Assembly (NCBI GenBank): GCA_028285415.1
Contig: JANQPF010000026.1
Span: 1-64,000, forward strand
Source of the DNA: Pseudomonadales bacterium
GTDB taxonomy: Bacteria > Pseudomonadota > Gammaproteobacteria > Pseudomonadales > Azotimanducaceae
DNA: 64,000 nt
Direction: 5' to 3'
In this document: positions 25,201-35,007 of the stretch, one piece after another
How positions within the stretch are numbered: position 1 is the stretch's first letter
How the letters are laid out: the number at the start of each line of letters is the position of its first letter
Translations under genes and position numbers: made by a program
Notes under the pieces: model-generated
Database searches by the model: none
What the model saw: the letters and a program-made list of their open reading frames with translations, nothing else
What the model was told of the DNA's origin: nothing

Positions 25201-25977
25201 ATGAAGCTCGGGACCCGCACCGCCGTTGCCGTGGTGCTGTTTGCCGTTGCCGGCACCGCATCAGCCGCAGACATGCTGCCCGCGCGTATCGGTGAACACG
25301 ACACCTCTCTCGCCAACACCATCAAATTCCCCGACGTTGACGGCGACTTCACCTTGTATCTGCGGTGTGAGGCCAAGGTCCTGCCCGCTGGATCAATCAA
25401 CGAGCTGGGCTGCTACAGCGACGAGAAGATCGACCTGCCCTTCTACCGTGCGGTTAACCTGGCCGCAGAAAATGCCACCGTTACACCCGCTTCCGTCGAC
25501 GGTGAGAACGTTGGCGTACTCATGTTGTTTTCAGTGATCTTTCGACAACAGGGAGACGAACGCGTCATTGCTGTGGTGCCGAATCATGGAACCAACGCCA
25601 GATCGATCGGCCTGTCTTACGTTGCACCGCAGCGTTACGGGCGCACCAGCATGTATACGCCGCGCACGGAGCTTGGCCTCTTGTGGATTGATGCGGAAAT
25701 GACTGCCAGTGGCAAGGCGCGGGACATCAAGTATCTGGACACCGAGTGGACGAACACGGAGACGAAGCGCTATGCCCGCAGCTATATCAAAGATGGGATG
25801 TTCATCCCGGGTTTTCTCGATGGCGAAGCAACCACCATGCGTTTCGTCAAACCCATCTTCGGCCATAGAAACGGCTTCATGTGGTTGAAAGACGACAGCA
25901 AGTGCGGCAATTCGACGCTCTCCTGTGACGAGCGTTCGAGCCGGACCGGTAAACCCCGCTACGTGTTCGACGACTGA
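25201..25977 (+). CDS. Periplasmic hypothetical protein
   Basis: This 258-aa protein starts at ATG 25201 behind a GAGGTGGAG site. The signal peptide ends GTASA before ADMLP. The mature part is predicted beta-rich, with Cys pairs (RCEAKV ... LGCYSDEK and KCGNSTLSCDE) that may be disulfides. No family is recognised. It diverges from the molybdopterin oxidoreductase gene, 79 bp away, and overlaps the convergent amidohydrolase gene by 19 bp. The function is unknown. Confidence 0.65.
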   Translation: MKLGTRTAVAVVLFAVAGTASAADMLPARIGEHDTSLANTIKFPDVDGDFTLYLRCEAKVLPAGSINELGCYSDEKIDLPFYRAVNLAAENATVTPASVDGENVGVLMLFSVIFRQQGDERVIAVVPNHGTNARSIGLSYVAPQRYGRTSMYTPRTELGLLWIDAEMTASGKARDIKYLDTEWTNTETKRYARSYIKDGMFIPGFLDGEATTMRFVKPIFGHRNGFMWLKDDSKCGNSTLSCDERSSRTGKPRYVFDD

Positions 25978-27179
25978 GCGTAGCGCTCGGGGATGTCGAA
26001 TTTGAAAATGCGGGCGCTGTTCAGCCCGAGAACTTTCGCCCGCTCTTCTTCGTTCAACATCGCCATGGTGCGCTCTATCGCCTGGGCAGAATGCGGCCAG
26101 GTGCCTTCATGGTGCGGAAAATCGTTCGCCCACAGAAAATTGTCCACCAGGCCGTATTCCCGCGCGAGATCGAGCCCTACTTTGTCTTCCTGGAATGACG
26201 CAAAACCGTTCGTCTTGAAATACTCGCTGGGCAGCCGGTCGAGCTTGGGGCGTCGCCACATGTGGTGTTTTTTGTAAGCTTCGTCGAGCGCCTGCAGCGC
26301 CCAGGCCACCCAACCGATGCCTGCCTCGATGGTGCCGAACATGAGCTTCGGAAAACGGTCGAGCACCCCCGACGCGCAGAGGTTGGCAATGGGCTCCATC
26401 GTCGGTGCAAGCGAGTGGACGGCGTAGTTGATCACCGCCCCGCCGTTACCGCGGGACGTCCGTGGATCGCGGCCCGTGGAGACGTGAAAGGTCATCGGTA
26501 GATCGACGTCCTGAATACATGCCCACAGCGGATCGAACTCGGGCAGGTTGTAGTTCAGGTCCTCGTGATTGGGTGAACCCCATACGGGTTTGCAGGGTAG
26601 CGACAGGCCACGGAAGCCGAGCTTCGCGCAGCGCTCAATCTCGGCAATTGCGCCCTCGATGTCGGCCGCCGCAACGCACGCCATTGGACTCAGAACGTGG
26701 TTGTACGGCCCGTACGTTTCCCACGCCCAGTCGTTCCAGGCGCGGCACATCATCTGCGAAAACTCTGCATCCGGTGTGGCCCAGATCGTGAGACCGAGGT
26801 TCGGGAACAGGATTTCCGCATCCACGCCGTCGAGCGCAAGGTCCGCGGCACGCTGGGCAGGATCGCGACCAGATGCATTGCGCAGCGCGTCCTCACCCTC
26901 GAATTTGATATTGCGGATCTTGAGCGGCCGGAAGCCTTCGGTCTTCTGGAACTGATCACCCTTGTCGTCCACCGTCACGCCGGGCAGACGCGACCAATAA
27001 GTTTCGGGCAGGCGTACTTTCCAGAGGTCTTTGGGTTCCTGCACGTGACCGTCGGCGGACACCATGTAGTACTTGTTGGCGGCATCCGGATACGGGCTTT
27101 TTACCCAGTCTTTGCTGCTACCGGTGCTTTCCAGTCGCCAGGCGTTATTCTCATCCGGCGCAGGTATCGACTCGCTCAT
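25959..27179 (-). CDS. Amidohydrolase family 2 (ACMSD-like) metal-dependent hydrolase
   Basis: This 406-aa protein has MVSADGHVQEPKDLW near residue 37, the modified HxH-type start of the amidohydrolase-2 group. It also has GVDAEILFPNLGLTIWA and CAKLGFRGLSLPCKP, a conserved MTFHVSTG, and the C-terminal NFLWANDFPHHEGTWPHS with the catalytic Asp. The family catalyses metal-dependent decarboxylation or hydrolysis of aromatic and other cyclic acids (family knowledge). ATG 27179 is the likely start. Neighbouring catabolic genes fit, but the substrate is unknown. Confidence 0.88.
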   Translation of the reverse strand: MSESIPAPDENNAWRLESTGSSKDWVKSPYPDAANKYYMVSADGHVQEPKDLWKVRLPETYWSRLPGVTVDDKGDQFQKTEGFRPLKIRNIKFEGEDALRNASGRDPAQRAADLALDGVDAEILFPNLGLTIWATPDAEFSQMMCRAWNDWAWETYGPYNHVLSPMACVAAADIEGAIAEIERCAKLGFRGLSLPCKPVWGSPNHEDLNYNLPEFDPLWACIQDVDLPMTFHVSTGRDPRTSRGNGGAVINYAVHSLAPTMEPIANLCASGVLDRFPKLMFGTIEAGIGWVAWALQALDEAYKKHHMWRRPKLDRLPSEYFKTNGFASFQEDKVGLDLAREYGLVDNFLWANDFPHHEGTWPHSAQAIERTMAMLNEEERAKVLGLNSARIFKFDIPERYAQSSNT

Positions 27180-27250
27180 TCCCTCTCTCCCAGAACCAAA
27201 CGGCTTCAGGGTAAGCGGCGGCAGTAGAGATTACAAATCGGCGCGCAGGC

Positions 27251-30190
27251 TCAGCTTCCCAACCGGTAGCGGAGCTTGACGATGAGCTGCTCACCCACCG
27301 GTTGATCGTAGGCGTCGCGGAAGAGATCGTCGAAACTTGCGTTGGTCACCGTGTCGGAGCCGTTCAACGTATAGACGACCGAAAGCTCCGACAGCGGTGC
27401 AATCTCCCACCGATAGCGAAGCTGCAGATTGAGGCGTGAGATGGCGAAGTCGTCTGTCGGACCGGGCGGCTTCGCCACTTCTTCCAGTTCGTCCACCCGC
27501 TGCGGTACGAGGTAAAAGTCCTGTTCCTCGGCGCGGATACCAACCCACTGTGCGGAGAAGCGCAACTGCTGCTTGGCGGAGAGGAAATAATCGAGGTTTA
27601 CCCGCGGCCGCCACTCCCTGGATTCGAAGGTAGTGAAGTTGCGGTCTTCCTGCCACAAGAGCCAGCCGTCCCGGCGCTGGAACTGCGCGCTGGCACTCAA
27701 GTTGATCTGATCGACCGGACGCCAAACGACGCCCAACTCGCCGAGCATCTTTTCACCGCCGACTTCCTCGCCTTCGTGGTTGACCAGCAGGTGATAGCTC
27801 AGGCGCTTGGAGGTGTCGGTGCGATACAGGACCGAGGCCCCATGACGGCCTTCGATGACGTACGTGCCGTTGTCCCGGCTGTTGCGGTCTTCCTCTCGCT
27901 CTGGAGAGTACGAGAGGTCGAACTCGATCTTGTCGCGATTGAGCAGGTCCAACTCCAGGTTGCCGCCAACGCCCTGCCCGGTGTCGTAGCCGTCACCGTT
28001 GACCTCGGCGTACCCCCAGCCGTTCAACTCCGCCTTACGCACCCAGGAGAGGTCTGAGCGCTGATAGTTCGCGTTCAGCGACACGCTCGTTGCATCGTTG
28101 CGCCGCAGAAATCCCAGCGTGTTGATCTCCAACTTGTCGTCGTAGTGGGAAATGCCGCCGCGCAGGTTGAGACCGCGCCGCACGGTATAACCCACATCCA
28201 CGAAGCCGCCGCTGCCCACACCCGTGCCGTCGACGTCGGAACGGATGAGCTGTCCGTCGACTTTCCAGTCACCCCCGTTGGTCTGGTAGTGATAATCGAG
28301 TGCCTGTACGGCAGCGTCCTCCACGGGGTGCGCGGCATAAGTTGTCATCATGCCGAGCGCCCGGTAGTCACCGTTCCCCGCTTTGTCTTCGTAAAGAAAA
28401 CGCGCCACACCGTAATCGCTGCCGTCCTGGTAGTAGTTGATGTCATCCACGTCGAACTTGATTTCGTCCTCGGCGGCACCCAGCAGGCCGTAGCGCACCT
28501 TTCCGAGCTGCCCGACAACTTTGACGGCGCCAATGAGCTCCGTCGGCTGGCCGAGCTCCCGCAACGGCACCGTGACGTCGTCCGGCACGTCGGGCTCGAA
28601 CGGCCTGCCGCCAATGCGCCGCGTGTTGAGCACCGTCGTGGGATCGCCCCCGCGCGACTTAGCCCGCGGCGTTGCGTTGAAAACCTCAATGCCCTCCTGG
28701 AAAAAGAGGCGCTTTTCAGGGAAAAAGGCTTCAAACGCGGTGAGGTTCACGATGACATCGTCACTTTCAACGGTGCCGAAGTCCGGGTTCAGCGTGGCAG
28801 TCACCTGGAAATTCGTCGATGGCCGCCAGAAGATGTCAGCGCCCATTTTCGGGTCGGTAAAGTCCTCGACTTCATCCTGCGTGACCGATGCGTACGGGAA
28901 CACCGACCACTGCTGCTTCGGATTCACCTGATTGAGCACAAGAGGCTGCAGCGCCGACATGAAAAGCGGCTGGGTAAAAGGTAGCGCGGGTACCGCATAG
29001 CGTTCGTCGAGATACGCCACCTTGCGGGACGCATAGGCATTGACGCGGCGCACGCCACTCTCCTGAGGCATCGCCAGCTGGGACCACGGCAGGAAAATCT
29101 CGGCGTTCCAGCCTTTGGCGGTGACCTCAGTGCCGCCATACCAGGCCCCGTCCCAGTCGCCGCTGAACTGCCTTTCGGGAAGCACGGTGCCGTCCACCTG
29201 ATTGCCGCCGAGCGCCAGATTCACCCAGTAGCCATAGCGGCCCTCGCCGGAAGTGTCGATGGTGACGCCCACGTTGTCGCGGTTGAGCCGGCCTTCGTCG
29301 CGTCCCGAGAAAACGCGCACGAGGGTCTCCGGGGGTTGCTCCATCTCGAACGAGGCATACAAACCCCGCTCGGTGTAGAACATCTTCACCAGAGTATGGT
29401 GGCGTGGCACCTCACCCGTGTCCGGGTCGACCACGCGAAACATGTCCACGCCCGGGAACCGACCCCACACATCTTCGTCGAGCTTGCCGTCGACACGCAT
29501 GTCGACCTGAGATTCTGAGTAGCGGTTGAGGGTAATGGGTTCGCCAACGTTGAGATCGAGAATCAGTTGGCTGGGCGGATCGGCGGGTTCGAGGGGGGCT
29601 TCGACGGGCAGCGCGACTGTCATGGCCCTCGGTGGCGGCCGATCCGGCGGTAACACAAAGGCGTCGCGACGCAGCTTGTTGAGCTTGTACCCTTCCGGCG
29701 CATCCTCCACGAGCTCAGGCACTTCTTCGCGCTTCTTAATGAGATCAGCCTCGTCTTCACTCGGCGGCTCATCCTGGAACGTGCGGGTGGGCAGCGGATC
29801 GTCAAAGCTGTCGTCGAAGAGGTATTCCTCTTCGAACCCAAGGTCGTCTTCCGTGCTGAAGGTTGCGCCGACAAAAGCGCTTTCGTCGGCGGACCAGATC
29901 CAGGCCGTTGCAAAGCCGGCGGCCTGCGCGGACAGCAGTCTGTCTTCAGCCAGATCCCGGGTCATGTAAGGCCCCGTTGCGATCCGATAGTAGTACCCGT
30001 TAGCGGTGGACGCGCCGATGACTGCCAGACGTTCGCTCAGCTTGTCCGACGCCTCCGCCATGGCCCGATCGGCATCGTCGGGGTCCGCGTAGCTCGAAAT
30101 TGATACCCAGTACTGCCGTTCGGCAAACGCCGGTGAGACAGCACCGAAGCCGAGCAGAATGACCAGCAGCAGGGTAGGCGCACGCGTCAT
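27251..30190 (-). CDS. Exported SPOR-like/CBM9-like/DUF5916 outer-membrane-type protein
   Basis: This 979-aa protein has a signal peptide ending SPAFA. Residues 25-105 (YWVSISSYADPDDADRAM to GFATAWIW) look like a SPOR domain, the murein-binding fold. An acidic linker follows, then a CBM9-like domain (VDGKLDEDVWGRFPG, about 230-400). The DUF5916 region carries NPDFGTVESDDVIVNL and FFPEKRLFFQEGIEVF. The rest is strand-rich with alternating hydrophobic residues to the end (KLRYRLG), consistent with an outer-membrane beta barrel. A peptidoglycan-binding domain in front of DUF5916 is unusual to my knowledge. The function is unknown. Confidence 0.8.
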   Translation of the reverse strand: MTRAPTLLLVILLGFGAVSPAFAERQYWVSISSYADPDDADRAMAEASDKLSERLAVIGASTANGYYYRIATGPYMTRDLAEDRLLSAQAAGFATAWIWSADESAFVGATFSTEDDLGFEEEYLFDDSFDDPLPTRTFQDEPPSEDEADLIKKREEVPELVEDAPEGYKLNKLRRDAFVLPPDRPPPRAMTVALPVEAPLEPADPPSQLILDLNVGEPITLNRYSESQVDMRVDGKLDEDVWGRFPGVDMFRVVDPDTGEVPRHHTLVKMFYTERGLYASFEMEQPPETLVRVFSGRDEGRLNRDNVGVTIDTSGEGRYGYWVNLALGGNQVDGTVLPERQFSGDWDGAWYGGTEVTAKGWNAEIFLPWSQLAMPQESGVRRVNAYASRKVAYLDERYAVPALPFTQPLFMSALQPLVLNQVNPKQQWSVFPYASVTQDEVEDFTDPKMGADIFWRPSTNFQVTATLNPDFGTVESDDVIVNLTAFEAFFPEKRLFFQEGIEVFNATPRAKSRGGDPTTVLNTRRIGGRPFEPDVPDDVTVPLRELGQPTELIGAVKVVGQLGKVRYGLLGAAEDEIKFDVDDINYYQDGSDYGVARFLYEDKAGNGDYRALGMMTTYAAHPVEDAAVQALDYHYQTNGGDWKVDGQLIRSDVDGTGVGSGGFVDVGYTVRRGLNLRGGISHYDDKLEINTLGFLRRNDATSVSLNANYQRSDLSWVRKAELNGWGYAEVNGDGYDTGQGVGGNLELDLLNRDKIEFDLSYSPEREEDRNSRDNGTYVIEGRHGASVLYRTDTSKRLSYHLLVNHEGEEVGGEKMLGELGVVWRPVDQINLSASAQFQRRDGWLLWQEDRNFTTFESREWRPRVNLDYFLSAKQQLRFSAQWVGIRAEEQDFYLVPQRVDELEEVAKPPGPTDDFAISRLNLQLRYRWEIAPLSELSVVYTLNGSDTVTNASFDDLFRDAYDQPVGEQLIVKLRYRLGS

Positions 30191-30301
30191 GAGCGAAAGA
30201 TGGACCCCAGGGGAAGAAACTTAACTATCTTAGCAGTCCTCTCGTCACAACGCCACGCAGCGCTGAGGTTCACGCTCTAAGTGATTGTCACAAAGGCAGT
30301 T

Positions 30302-31444
30302 TTACGTGCCGGAAGTGAAGAGAATCATGATCCCAGCGGCCACCGCGGAGCCAATGACCCCAGCCACGTTCGGCCCCATGGCGTGCATGAGCAGGAAATT
30401 CTGCGGGTTGGCTTCGAGCCCTACCCGGTTGGCGACGCGTGCCGCCATCGGCACCGCGGAGACCCCCGCAGCGCCTATGAGCGGGTTGATGGGTGTGCTC
30501 GACAGCGCGTTCATCAGTTTGGCCATGAGCACGCCGCTGGCCGTACCGATACCAAAGGCGACCATCCCGAGCAGCAGAATGCCGATGGTGCTCGACGTGA
30601 GGAAAACGTCCGCCTGCAGCTTGGAGCCCACCGCGAGCCCGAGGAAAATGGTGACGATGTTGATGAGCGCGTTCTGCGTCGTGTCGGAAAGTCGATCGAC
30701 GACGCCGCACTCGCGCATGAGATTGCCGAACGCAAACATGCCGAGGAGCGGTGCCGCGGAAGGCAGCAGCAGCGCGATGAGGAGCAGGAGCAGCAGCGGG
30801 AACACAATCTTCTCGAGCTTGCTGACCTCACGCAGCTGGGTCATGGCGATGGCGCGCTCTTTTTCAGTGGTGAGGGCCTTCATGATGGGTGGCTGGATGA
30901 TGGGCACCAGCGCCATGTAGGAATAGGCCGCCACCGCAATGGCGCCCAGCAGCTCCGGCGCAAGCCTTCCGGCAACGTAGATTGCCGTGGGCCCGTCCGC
31001 ACCGCCAATGATGGCAATTGCGGCCGCTTCCTTGAGCGAAAAGTCCATGCCCAGACCCGGAATCAGCGATAGACCCAAGGCGCCCAGCAGCGTCGCGAAG
31101 ATACCAAACTGGGCGGCGGCACCGAGGAAGAGCGTCCGCGGATTAGCCAGCAGCGGGCCAAAATCCGTCATTGCACCGACGCCCATGAAGATGATCAGTG
31201 GGAAGGCGCCGGTTTCGATGCCAACCAGATAGACCAGGTGCAGGAGTCCGTCGCCGGTGGCAATCTCAACGCCGGGGATGTTGCTCAGAATGCCGCCAAA
31301 GCCGATCGTCACGAGGAGCAGCGGCTCGAACTTTTTGGCAACCGCAAGGTACAGAAGCAGCAGCCCGACCCCAATCATCACGAGCTGGCCGAGGCTGATC
31401 TGATAAAGCCCCGACGCCTGCCACAGCTGCAGAATCTGCTCCAT
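30302..31444 (-). CDS. oadB: Sodium-translocating decarboxylase beta subunit
   Basis: This 380-aa integral membrane protein has about nine helices. The conserved [20 protein letters not shown] and [20 protein letters not shown] regions contain the Asp residues of the sodium path in OadB/GcdB/MmdB proteins (family knowledge). It is the last gene of an oadGAB operon on the minus strand, starting 6 bp after oadA ends. In the complex it couples decarboxylation of carboxybiotin to outward sodium pumping across the inner membrane. Confidence 0.93.
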   Translation of the reverse strand: MEQILQLWQASGLYQISLGQLVMIGVGLLLLYLAVAKKFEPLLLVTIGFGGILSNIPGVEIATGDGLLHLVYLVGIETGAFPLIIFMGVGAMTDFGPLLANPRTLFLGAAAQFGIFATLLGALGLSLIPGLGMDFSLKEAAAIAIIGGADGPTAIYVAGRLAPELLGAIAVAAYSYMALVPIIQPPIMKALTTEKERAIAMTQLREVSKLEKIVFPLLLLLLIALLLPSAAPLLGMFAFGNLMRECGVVDRLSDTTQNALINIVTIFLGLAVGSKLQADVFLTSSTIGILLLGMVAFGIGTASGVLMAKLMNALSSTPINPLIGAAGVSAVPMAARVANRVGLEANPQNFLLMHAMGPNVAGVIGSAVAAGIMILFTSGT

Positions 31445-31450
31445 TCAGGG

Positions 31451-33238
31451 TCAGCTCAAAGTGAGGAGCGTATCGCCGACTGCCACCGCATCCCCTTCGG
31501 CAACCGTGACCTGTCCCACCACGCCGGCGCGCGGGGCACTGATCTCAGTTTCCATTTTCATGGCTTCGAGCACGAGCACGGTTTCACCTTCGGCCACCTG
31601 CTGGCCGGGCTGAACCAACACTTTGAATACGTTGCCCGCAAGCGCTGCGGTGAGGGGATCACCCCCCGGCGTTGCTGCCGCTGCGGGTGTAGCCGAGGGC
31701 GCCGCTGCGGCAGATACCGGCGCGGCAGCGGTCACGTCGCCCCCCTCGCTCACTTCAACCACATAGCGCTTGCCGTTGACTGCCACCGTATAAACCGACG
31801 GGCCTTCTCCGCTTGCTACCGGTGTCGGCGCCGCCGCAGATGCTGGCGTTTCGCCGGTGGGTATCGGCTCGAACGCGTCGGGATTGTTGCGGTTGGCGAG
31901 AAACTTGAGGCCCACTTGCGGAAAGAGCGCGTAGGTCAACACGTCGTCGATTTCAGCCTCGGCAACCTGCACGTTCTGCTCACTGGCGAGACCGCGAAAT
32001 TCCGTGGTCAGCGCATCGAGCTCGTCCTCGAGGAGATCCGCGGGACGGCAGGTGATGGGCTCTGCGCCTTCCAGCACTTTTGCCTGGAGCGCGGCGTCGA
32101 GCGGCGCCGGGGTTGCGCCATACTCCCCCTTCAGCACGCCGGCCGTTTCTCTGGTGACGTTCTTGTAGCGCTCGCCCATCAGCACGTTGATGACTGACTG
32201 AGTCCCCACAATCTGTGACGTGGGGGTCACGAGCGGTATGAAACCAAGCTCTTCGCGCACTTTGGGAATCTCAGCCAGTACGTCGTCCAACTTGTCACTC
32301 GCGTTCTGCTCGCGAAGCTGATTTTCCAGATTGGTCAACATGCCGCCGGGGACCTGCGCCACGAGGATGCGGGAGTCCACGCCGCGCAGGGTGCCTTCAA
32401 ACTGCGCGTACTTTTTGCGTACCTCGCGGAAATAGGCCGCAATCTCCTCCAGGAGAATGATGTCGAGGCCGGTGTCGCGCTCAGTGCCTTCGAGGATTGC
32501 AACGAGAGATTCCGTCGCCGAGTGTCCATAGGTCATGCTGATCGACGAGATGGAGGTGTCGACGTTGTCGATGCCGGCTTCGATGGCTTTCAGATAGGTG
32601 CTCGTCGACATGCCGGTGGTTGCGTGGCATTGCATGTGGATCGGGATGTCGAGGCTGGTTTTCAGACGGCTGACGAGCTCGTGGGCAATGTATGGCTTCA
32701 GAAGTCCTGCCATATCTTTGATGCAGAGACTGTGCGCGCCCATGTCTTCGACCTGCTTAGCGAGATCAACCCACAGGTCGATCGTGTGCACCGGTGAGAC
32801 CGTATAGGAAATGGTGCCCTGGGCGTGCTTGTCGACGGCAAGCGTAGCCTCGATAGCGGTGCTGAGGTTTCGCATGTCGTTCATGGCATCGAAGATACGG
32901 AAGACATCCACGCCGTTGACCGCAGCACGTTCGACAAACTTACGCACGACGTCATCAGCATAGTGACGGTAGCCGAGGATGTTCTGTCCACGAAACAGCA
33001 TCTGTTGCGGGGTATTGGGCATCGCCGCTTTCAGGAGCCGGATGCGCTCCCACGGATCTTCGCCCAGATAGCGGATACACGCGTCGAACGTGGCCCCGCC
33101 CCAGGACTCGAGGGACCAGAATCCCACCTGGTCGAGTTTCGGCGCAATGGGCAGCATGTCCTCGACACGCATGCGGGTGGCCAGAATGCTCTGGTGCGCG
33201 TCGCGCAGGATGACATCGGTGATTCCCAGCTTGGACAT
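31451..33238 (-). CDS. oadA: Oxaloacetate decarboxylase alpha subunit with biotin carrier domain
   Basis: This 595-aa protein begins with a carboxyltransferase TIM barrel ([46 protein letters not shown]) of the pyruvate-carboxylase/OadA type. After an Ala/Pro-rich linker (about 480-525) it ends with a biotinyl domain containing [14 protein letters not shown]; the Lys of AMKM is the biotin site. Length and order match OadA. It transfers CO2 from oxaloacetate to biotin before the beta subunit decarboxylates it. It sits between oadG (8 bp upstream) and oadB. Confidence 0.93.
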   Translation of the reverse strand: MSKLGITDVILRDAHQSILATRMRVEDMLPIAPKLDQVGFWSLESWGGATFDACIRYLGEDPWERIRLLKAAMPNTPQQMLFRGQNILGYRHYADDVVRKFVERAAVNGVDVFRIFDAMNDMRNLSTAIEATLAVDKHAQGTISYTVSPVHTIDLWVDLAKQVEDMGAHSLCIKDMAGLLKPYIAHELVSRLKTSLDIPIHMQCHATTGMSTSTYLKAIEAGIDNVDTSISSISMTYGHSATESLVAILEGTERDTGLDIILLEEIAAYFREVRKKYAQFEGTLRGVDSRILVAQVPGGMLTNLENQLREQNASDKLDDVLAEIPKVREELGFIPLVTPTSQIVGTQSVINVLMGERYKNVTRETAGVLKGEYGATPAPLDAALQAKVLEGAEPITCRPADLLEDELDALTTEFRGLASEQNVQVAEAEIDDVLTYALFPQVGLKFLANRNNPDAFEPIPTGETPASAAAPTPVASGEGPSVYTVAVNGKRYVVEVSEGGDVTAAAPVSAAAAPSATPAAAATPGGDPLTAALAGNVFKVLVQPGQQVAEGETVLVLEAMKMETEISAPRAGVVGQVTVAEGDAVAVGDTLLTLS

Positions 33239-33246
33239 CAGATCCT

Positions 33247-33477
33247 CTACTTCTTGTTCCGGTGCGCATGCACCGCTGCGGCAATGACAGCGAGTTCTTC
33301 CGCGGAGAGCTCAGCAGCAACTGCCGGAGGTGGCGGTGAAATCCGCAACACGATCCGCGACATCAGCGTCGTCGCGACCACCAGCAACGTCAGAAAAACA
33401 AACACGGTGCCCATGCCCACCAGCATGAGCTCAATACCAGCCGTCATCAGGCTATCCACAAAACGCCCGCTCGCCAC
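33247..33477 (-). CDS. oadG: Oxaloacetate decarboxylase gamma subunit
   Basis: This 76-aa protein has one N-terminal membrane helix ([20 protein letters not shown]) and a short tail with Pro-rich (ISPPPPAV) and Ala/Glu-rich segments ending AVHAHRNKK. This matches OadG, which stabilises the alpha-beta complex and binds the metal through its C-terminal tail. It is the first gene of the oadGAB operon and starts 37 bp from the end of the EamA gene on the same strand. Confidence 0.88.
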   Translation of the reverse strand: MASGRFVDSLMTAGIELMLVGMGTVFVFLTLLVVATTLMSRIVLRISPPPPAVAAELSAEELAVIAAAVHAHRNKK

Positions 33478-33513
33478 TTTTCAAGGGACGGCAAGTATAC
33501 ACAGACTTCGACG

Positions 33514-34374
33514 TTAACTACGCAGCGCAACGAAGCCGCCGACAATGACCGCTACGCCGCCAACCCATACGGTCCAGGCGGGCACCTCGTTCCAGAAGAC
33601 GTAGCCGGCAAGACTGATCCAGATGAGCGCCGTGTACTCGAACGGTGCAACCACACCGGCGGCTGCAAACCGGTAGGCTAATGCCGCAAACCAGTGCGCA
33701 AGCGCGCTGCCGAGCGCCGTCATGGCGAAGAGCGCCCAGTCCCACGCCACAACCGGCACGACAAACTCACCCCACACCCAGACCAGGGCGATGAGAAGGC
33801 TCACCGGATAGGTATAGAAGGTCAGAACCGGAGTGGATACCTTCGTTGCCAGCTGGCGGTTGCTGATGGACAAGAGCGCCCAGCAGACCGCGCTGCCGAG
33901 AATGGCGAGGATCGCCGGTTCAACCGCCAGCGTGTCCGGACGGATGACAAAGAGGACACCGGCAAAACCCAACAGCACGCCAACCACCCTGCCCGGGCTT
34001 AGATGCTCACCCAGGAGCGGTCGCGCCAGAAGAACAATGAGCACCGGGCCGATATAGGCGAGCATCAGCGCGGTGACGAGCGGCACCGTGATCAGCCCGT
34101 AAAAGAAGCCGAAGTTCGCACCGGCAGTCAGCAGTCCGCGCCAGAGCTGCCAACCCATGCCGGCGCCGGCGAGTGCCTTGAGTCCAACCTGGTGCCAGAC
34201 CAGAACGAGCACCAGCGGGATGGCAATGGCGCTGCGGAGAAACACAATCTGCGCCGTGCTGTAGGTCGGCGCGAGCGCTTTGACGGAAATGTCGATCGAC
34301 GCGCCAGCGAGCATGGCCGCGCACATGCAGAGCGCACCCAGGACAACTTGGTTCTGCTGATCTGCCGCACTCAC
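33514..34374 (-). CDS. EamA/DMT-family transporter
   Basis: This 286-aa protein has ten membrane helices arranged as two EamA repeats. GTG 34374 is chosen because GGGAG lies six bases upstream. The frame can be read back to 34578, but that extension (including GAPERIRTSNPRFRRPVP) is the antisense of tRNA-Arg(ACG) and is not real. Members export metabolites or amino acids, or act as RarD/YddG-like exchangers (family knowledge); the substrate here is unknown. It diverges from the tRNA-Arg transcription unit. Confidence 0.87.
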   Translation of the reverse strand: MSAADQQNQVVLGALCMCAAMLAGASIDISVKALAPTYSTAQIVFLRSAIAIPLVLVLVWHQVGLKALAGAGMGWQLWRGLLTAGANFGFFYGLITVPLVTALMLAYIGPVLIVLLARPLLGEHLSPGRVVGVLLGFAGVLFVIRPDTLAVEPAILAILGSAVCWALLSISNRQLATKVSTPVLTFYTYPVSLLIALVWVWGEFVVPVVAWDWALFAMTALGSALAHWFAALAYRFAAAGVVAPFEYTALIWISLAGYVFWNEVPAWTVWVGGVAVIVGGFVALRS

Positions 34375-34421
34375 TGCGGTCTCCCGGCCCAAACGGAGGC
34401 GCATGATAGACAGATTAGAGG

Positions 34422-34450
34422 TTGAGGTCAGACGCTTTCTTCCAGATAAT
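34422..34450 (+). promoter_or_regulatory. Sigma-70 promoter of tRNA-Arg(ACG)
   Basis: TTGAGG (34422-34427), a 17-bp spacer and GATAAT (34445-34450) match the sigma-70 consensus. The start would lie about 7 nt before the tRNA. The segment after the -10 box (ACGCGCCC) is GC-rich, as in stringently controlled stable-RNA promoters. Confidence 0.75.
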
Positions 34451-34463
34451 ACGCGCCCTTCAC

Positions 34464-34540
34464 GCACCCGTGGCCAAACTGGATAAGGCACCGGTCTACG
34501 AAACCGGGGATTAGAGGTTCGAATCCTCTCGGGTGCGCCA
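34464..34540 (+). tRNA. tRNA-Arg (anticodon ACG)
   Basis: This 77-nt cloverleaf has acceptor GCACCCG pairing with CGGGTGC, anticodon stem CCGGT/ACCGG with loop CTACGAA (anticodon ACG), T-arm AGAGGTTCGAATCCTCT, discriminator G and encoded CCA. The ACG anticodon would be deaminated to ICG to read CGU/CGC/CGA. A sigma-70 promoter precedes it and a perfect hairpin terminator follows. Confidence 0.95.
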
Positions 34541-34543
34541 TGC

Positions 34544-34580
34544 AAATGAAAAGGGCCCGCTAAGCGGGCCCTTTTCATTT
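34544..34580 (+). terminator. Perfect 17-bp hairpin terminator after tRNA-Arg(ACG)
   Basis: The two arms (34544-34560 and 34564-34580) are perfectly complementary with a three-base TAA loop. The core is GGGCCCGC/GCGGGCCC with flanking A-tract and T-tract, so it can work in both directions. Confidence 0.9.
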
Positions 34581-34593
34581 ACACAGTGCTCTC

Positions 34594-34729
34594 GAGGGTC
34601 CGATGAGACCCTCCCGGTTCGACCCGAAGCGCCCCAGGCGCGTAGGGAACGAGCACGGTGGCAACGCCACCGCGCGCAGCCCGCAGGGTGAGCATCGCGC
34701 GAGTAGCGCGATACTCATAATCCTCTCGG
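34594..34729 (+). ncRNA. Post-tRNA structured repeat, copy A
   Basis: A run of hairpins lies just after the tRNA-Arg terminator. First is GAGGGTC/GACCCTC. The conserved core (34616-34729) then starts GGTTCGACCCG and contains GCGCCCCAGGCGC, GTAGGGAACGAGCACG, GGTGGCAACGCCACC, GCCCGCAGGG and TGAGCATCGCGC/GCGCGATACTCA. It ends AATCCTCTCGG, identical to 11 nt of the adjacent tRNA-Arg T-arm. Copy B at 38840-38977 has the same layout with paired base changes in two stems. It may be an RNA, a mobile repeat or both. Confidence 0.6.
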
Positions 34730-34827
34730 CTACCCGCTCAACACCCCAGCAACTATCGCTCCTTCAGTTGTAGGACCTCGCAGCCACAGCAACCCAAACA
34801 ATGCCTTACCCCGTGTAAACTACCCCC

Positions 34828-35007
34828 ATGAACGACAACCCCTTCGACAACGACGACCTCAACCCCCACGGCCTCCCCGACGAGGAAAAAGGCAACTTTC
34901 ACGGCTGGCGCCTTCTCGGTGTCATCTTCATCGTGGTCGTCGTCCTGGGGCTGATCTCCGCCGCCGTCGACATCATCGTCATCGGCCCGCTGGAAGGCAG
35001 AATCTAA
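34828..35007 (+). CDS. Small single-helix membrane protein, 59 aa
   Basis: ATG 34828 begins MNDNPFDNDDLNPHGLPDEE, an acidic cytoplasmic segment, followed by one membrane helix (about residues 28-48, rich in Val/Ile) and a short tail ending LEGRI. Codon use fits the core genome. The last four bases overlap the convergent LLM oxidoreductase gene. There is no strong ribosome-binding site, and the family is unrecognised. It is likely real because of its coherent protein character. Confidence 0.55.
   Translation: MNDNPFDNDDLNPHGLPDEEKGNFHGWRLLGVIFIVVVVLGLISAAVDIIVIGPLEGRI

Noticed and set aside
34375-34578. N-terminal extension of the EamA transporter frame
   Set aside because: It reads antisense through tRNA-Arg(ACG) and its promoter. 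GTG 34374 has a proper ribosome-binding site.
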